Below are positions 6,164 through 6,482 of a stretch of 6,482 bases of DNA, piece by piece. Each line of letters starts with the position of its first letter. Position 1 is the first letter of the stretch. Location of the stretch: positions 1 to 6,482 of the forward strand of contig VXZF01000047.1 of the NCBI GenBank assembly GCA_009845645.1, in the 5' to 3' direction. The notes below the pieces were generated by a model. It was not told the origin of the DNA, made no database searches, and saw only the letters and a list, made by a program, of their open reading frames with translations. Position numbers and translations under genes: made by a program. Source of the stretch: Gemmatimonadota bacterium (lineage in GTDB: Bacteria; Latescibacterota; UBA2968; UBA8231).

Positions 6164-6482
<319 letters not shown>

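Overview
The window is bacterial chromosomal DNA of moderately high GC, densely packed with genes and dominated by conserved housekeeping functions. It probably comes from an uncultured or poorly sampled lineage. The sigma factor lacks region 1.1 and carries a region 2.4/3 junction (VRLPLNK) like that of Bacteroidetes and other FCB-group primary sigma factors. However, the gene is preceded by a textbook TTGACG-N17-TATAAT promoter, which is not the Bacteroidetes promoter type. A COG3964-type amidohydrolase is also present. I would say 'FCB-like or other deep-branching bacterium' and go no further.

Layout, left to right. (1) Positions 1-651 (+): a P-loop sulfotransferase-family gene, open at the left edge. 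(2) 693-2489 (+): lepA, elongation factor 4. (3) 2549-3679 (+): hemW, a radical-SAM heme chaperone. lepA-hemW is a gene pair conserved in many bacteria; here it ends at a strong hairpin at 3703-3736 rather than continuing into hrcA-grpE-dnaK. (4) That hairpin has T tracts on both strands and also ends the converging minus-strand unit: a primary-type sigma factor (3838-4698, -) followed after only 9 nt by tRNA-Tyr(GUA) (3743-3828, -). A near-consensus promoter at 4805-4833 reads into this pair. (5) 4860-6020 (-): a metal-dependent amidohydrolase/deacetylase. (6) After a 154-bp divergent intergenic region, malate dehydrogenase begins at 6175 (+) and runs off the right edge.

No mobile element, CRISPR array, phage gene, toxin-antitoxin module or defence system is visible, and I found no clearly new multi-gene system. 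The points most worth checking are at the level of gene arrangement and RNA: the sigma factor/tRNA-Tyr dicistron with its shared bidirectional terminator, the near-perfect promoter and foldable leader of the sigma gene, an atypical stretch in HemW where a glycine-rich motif is usual, and the unresolved N-terminus of the sulfotransferase. Shine-Dalgarno use is mixed: mdh and the amidohydrolase have clear sites, whereas lepA and hemW have none.
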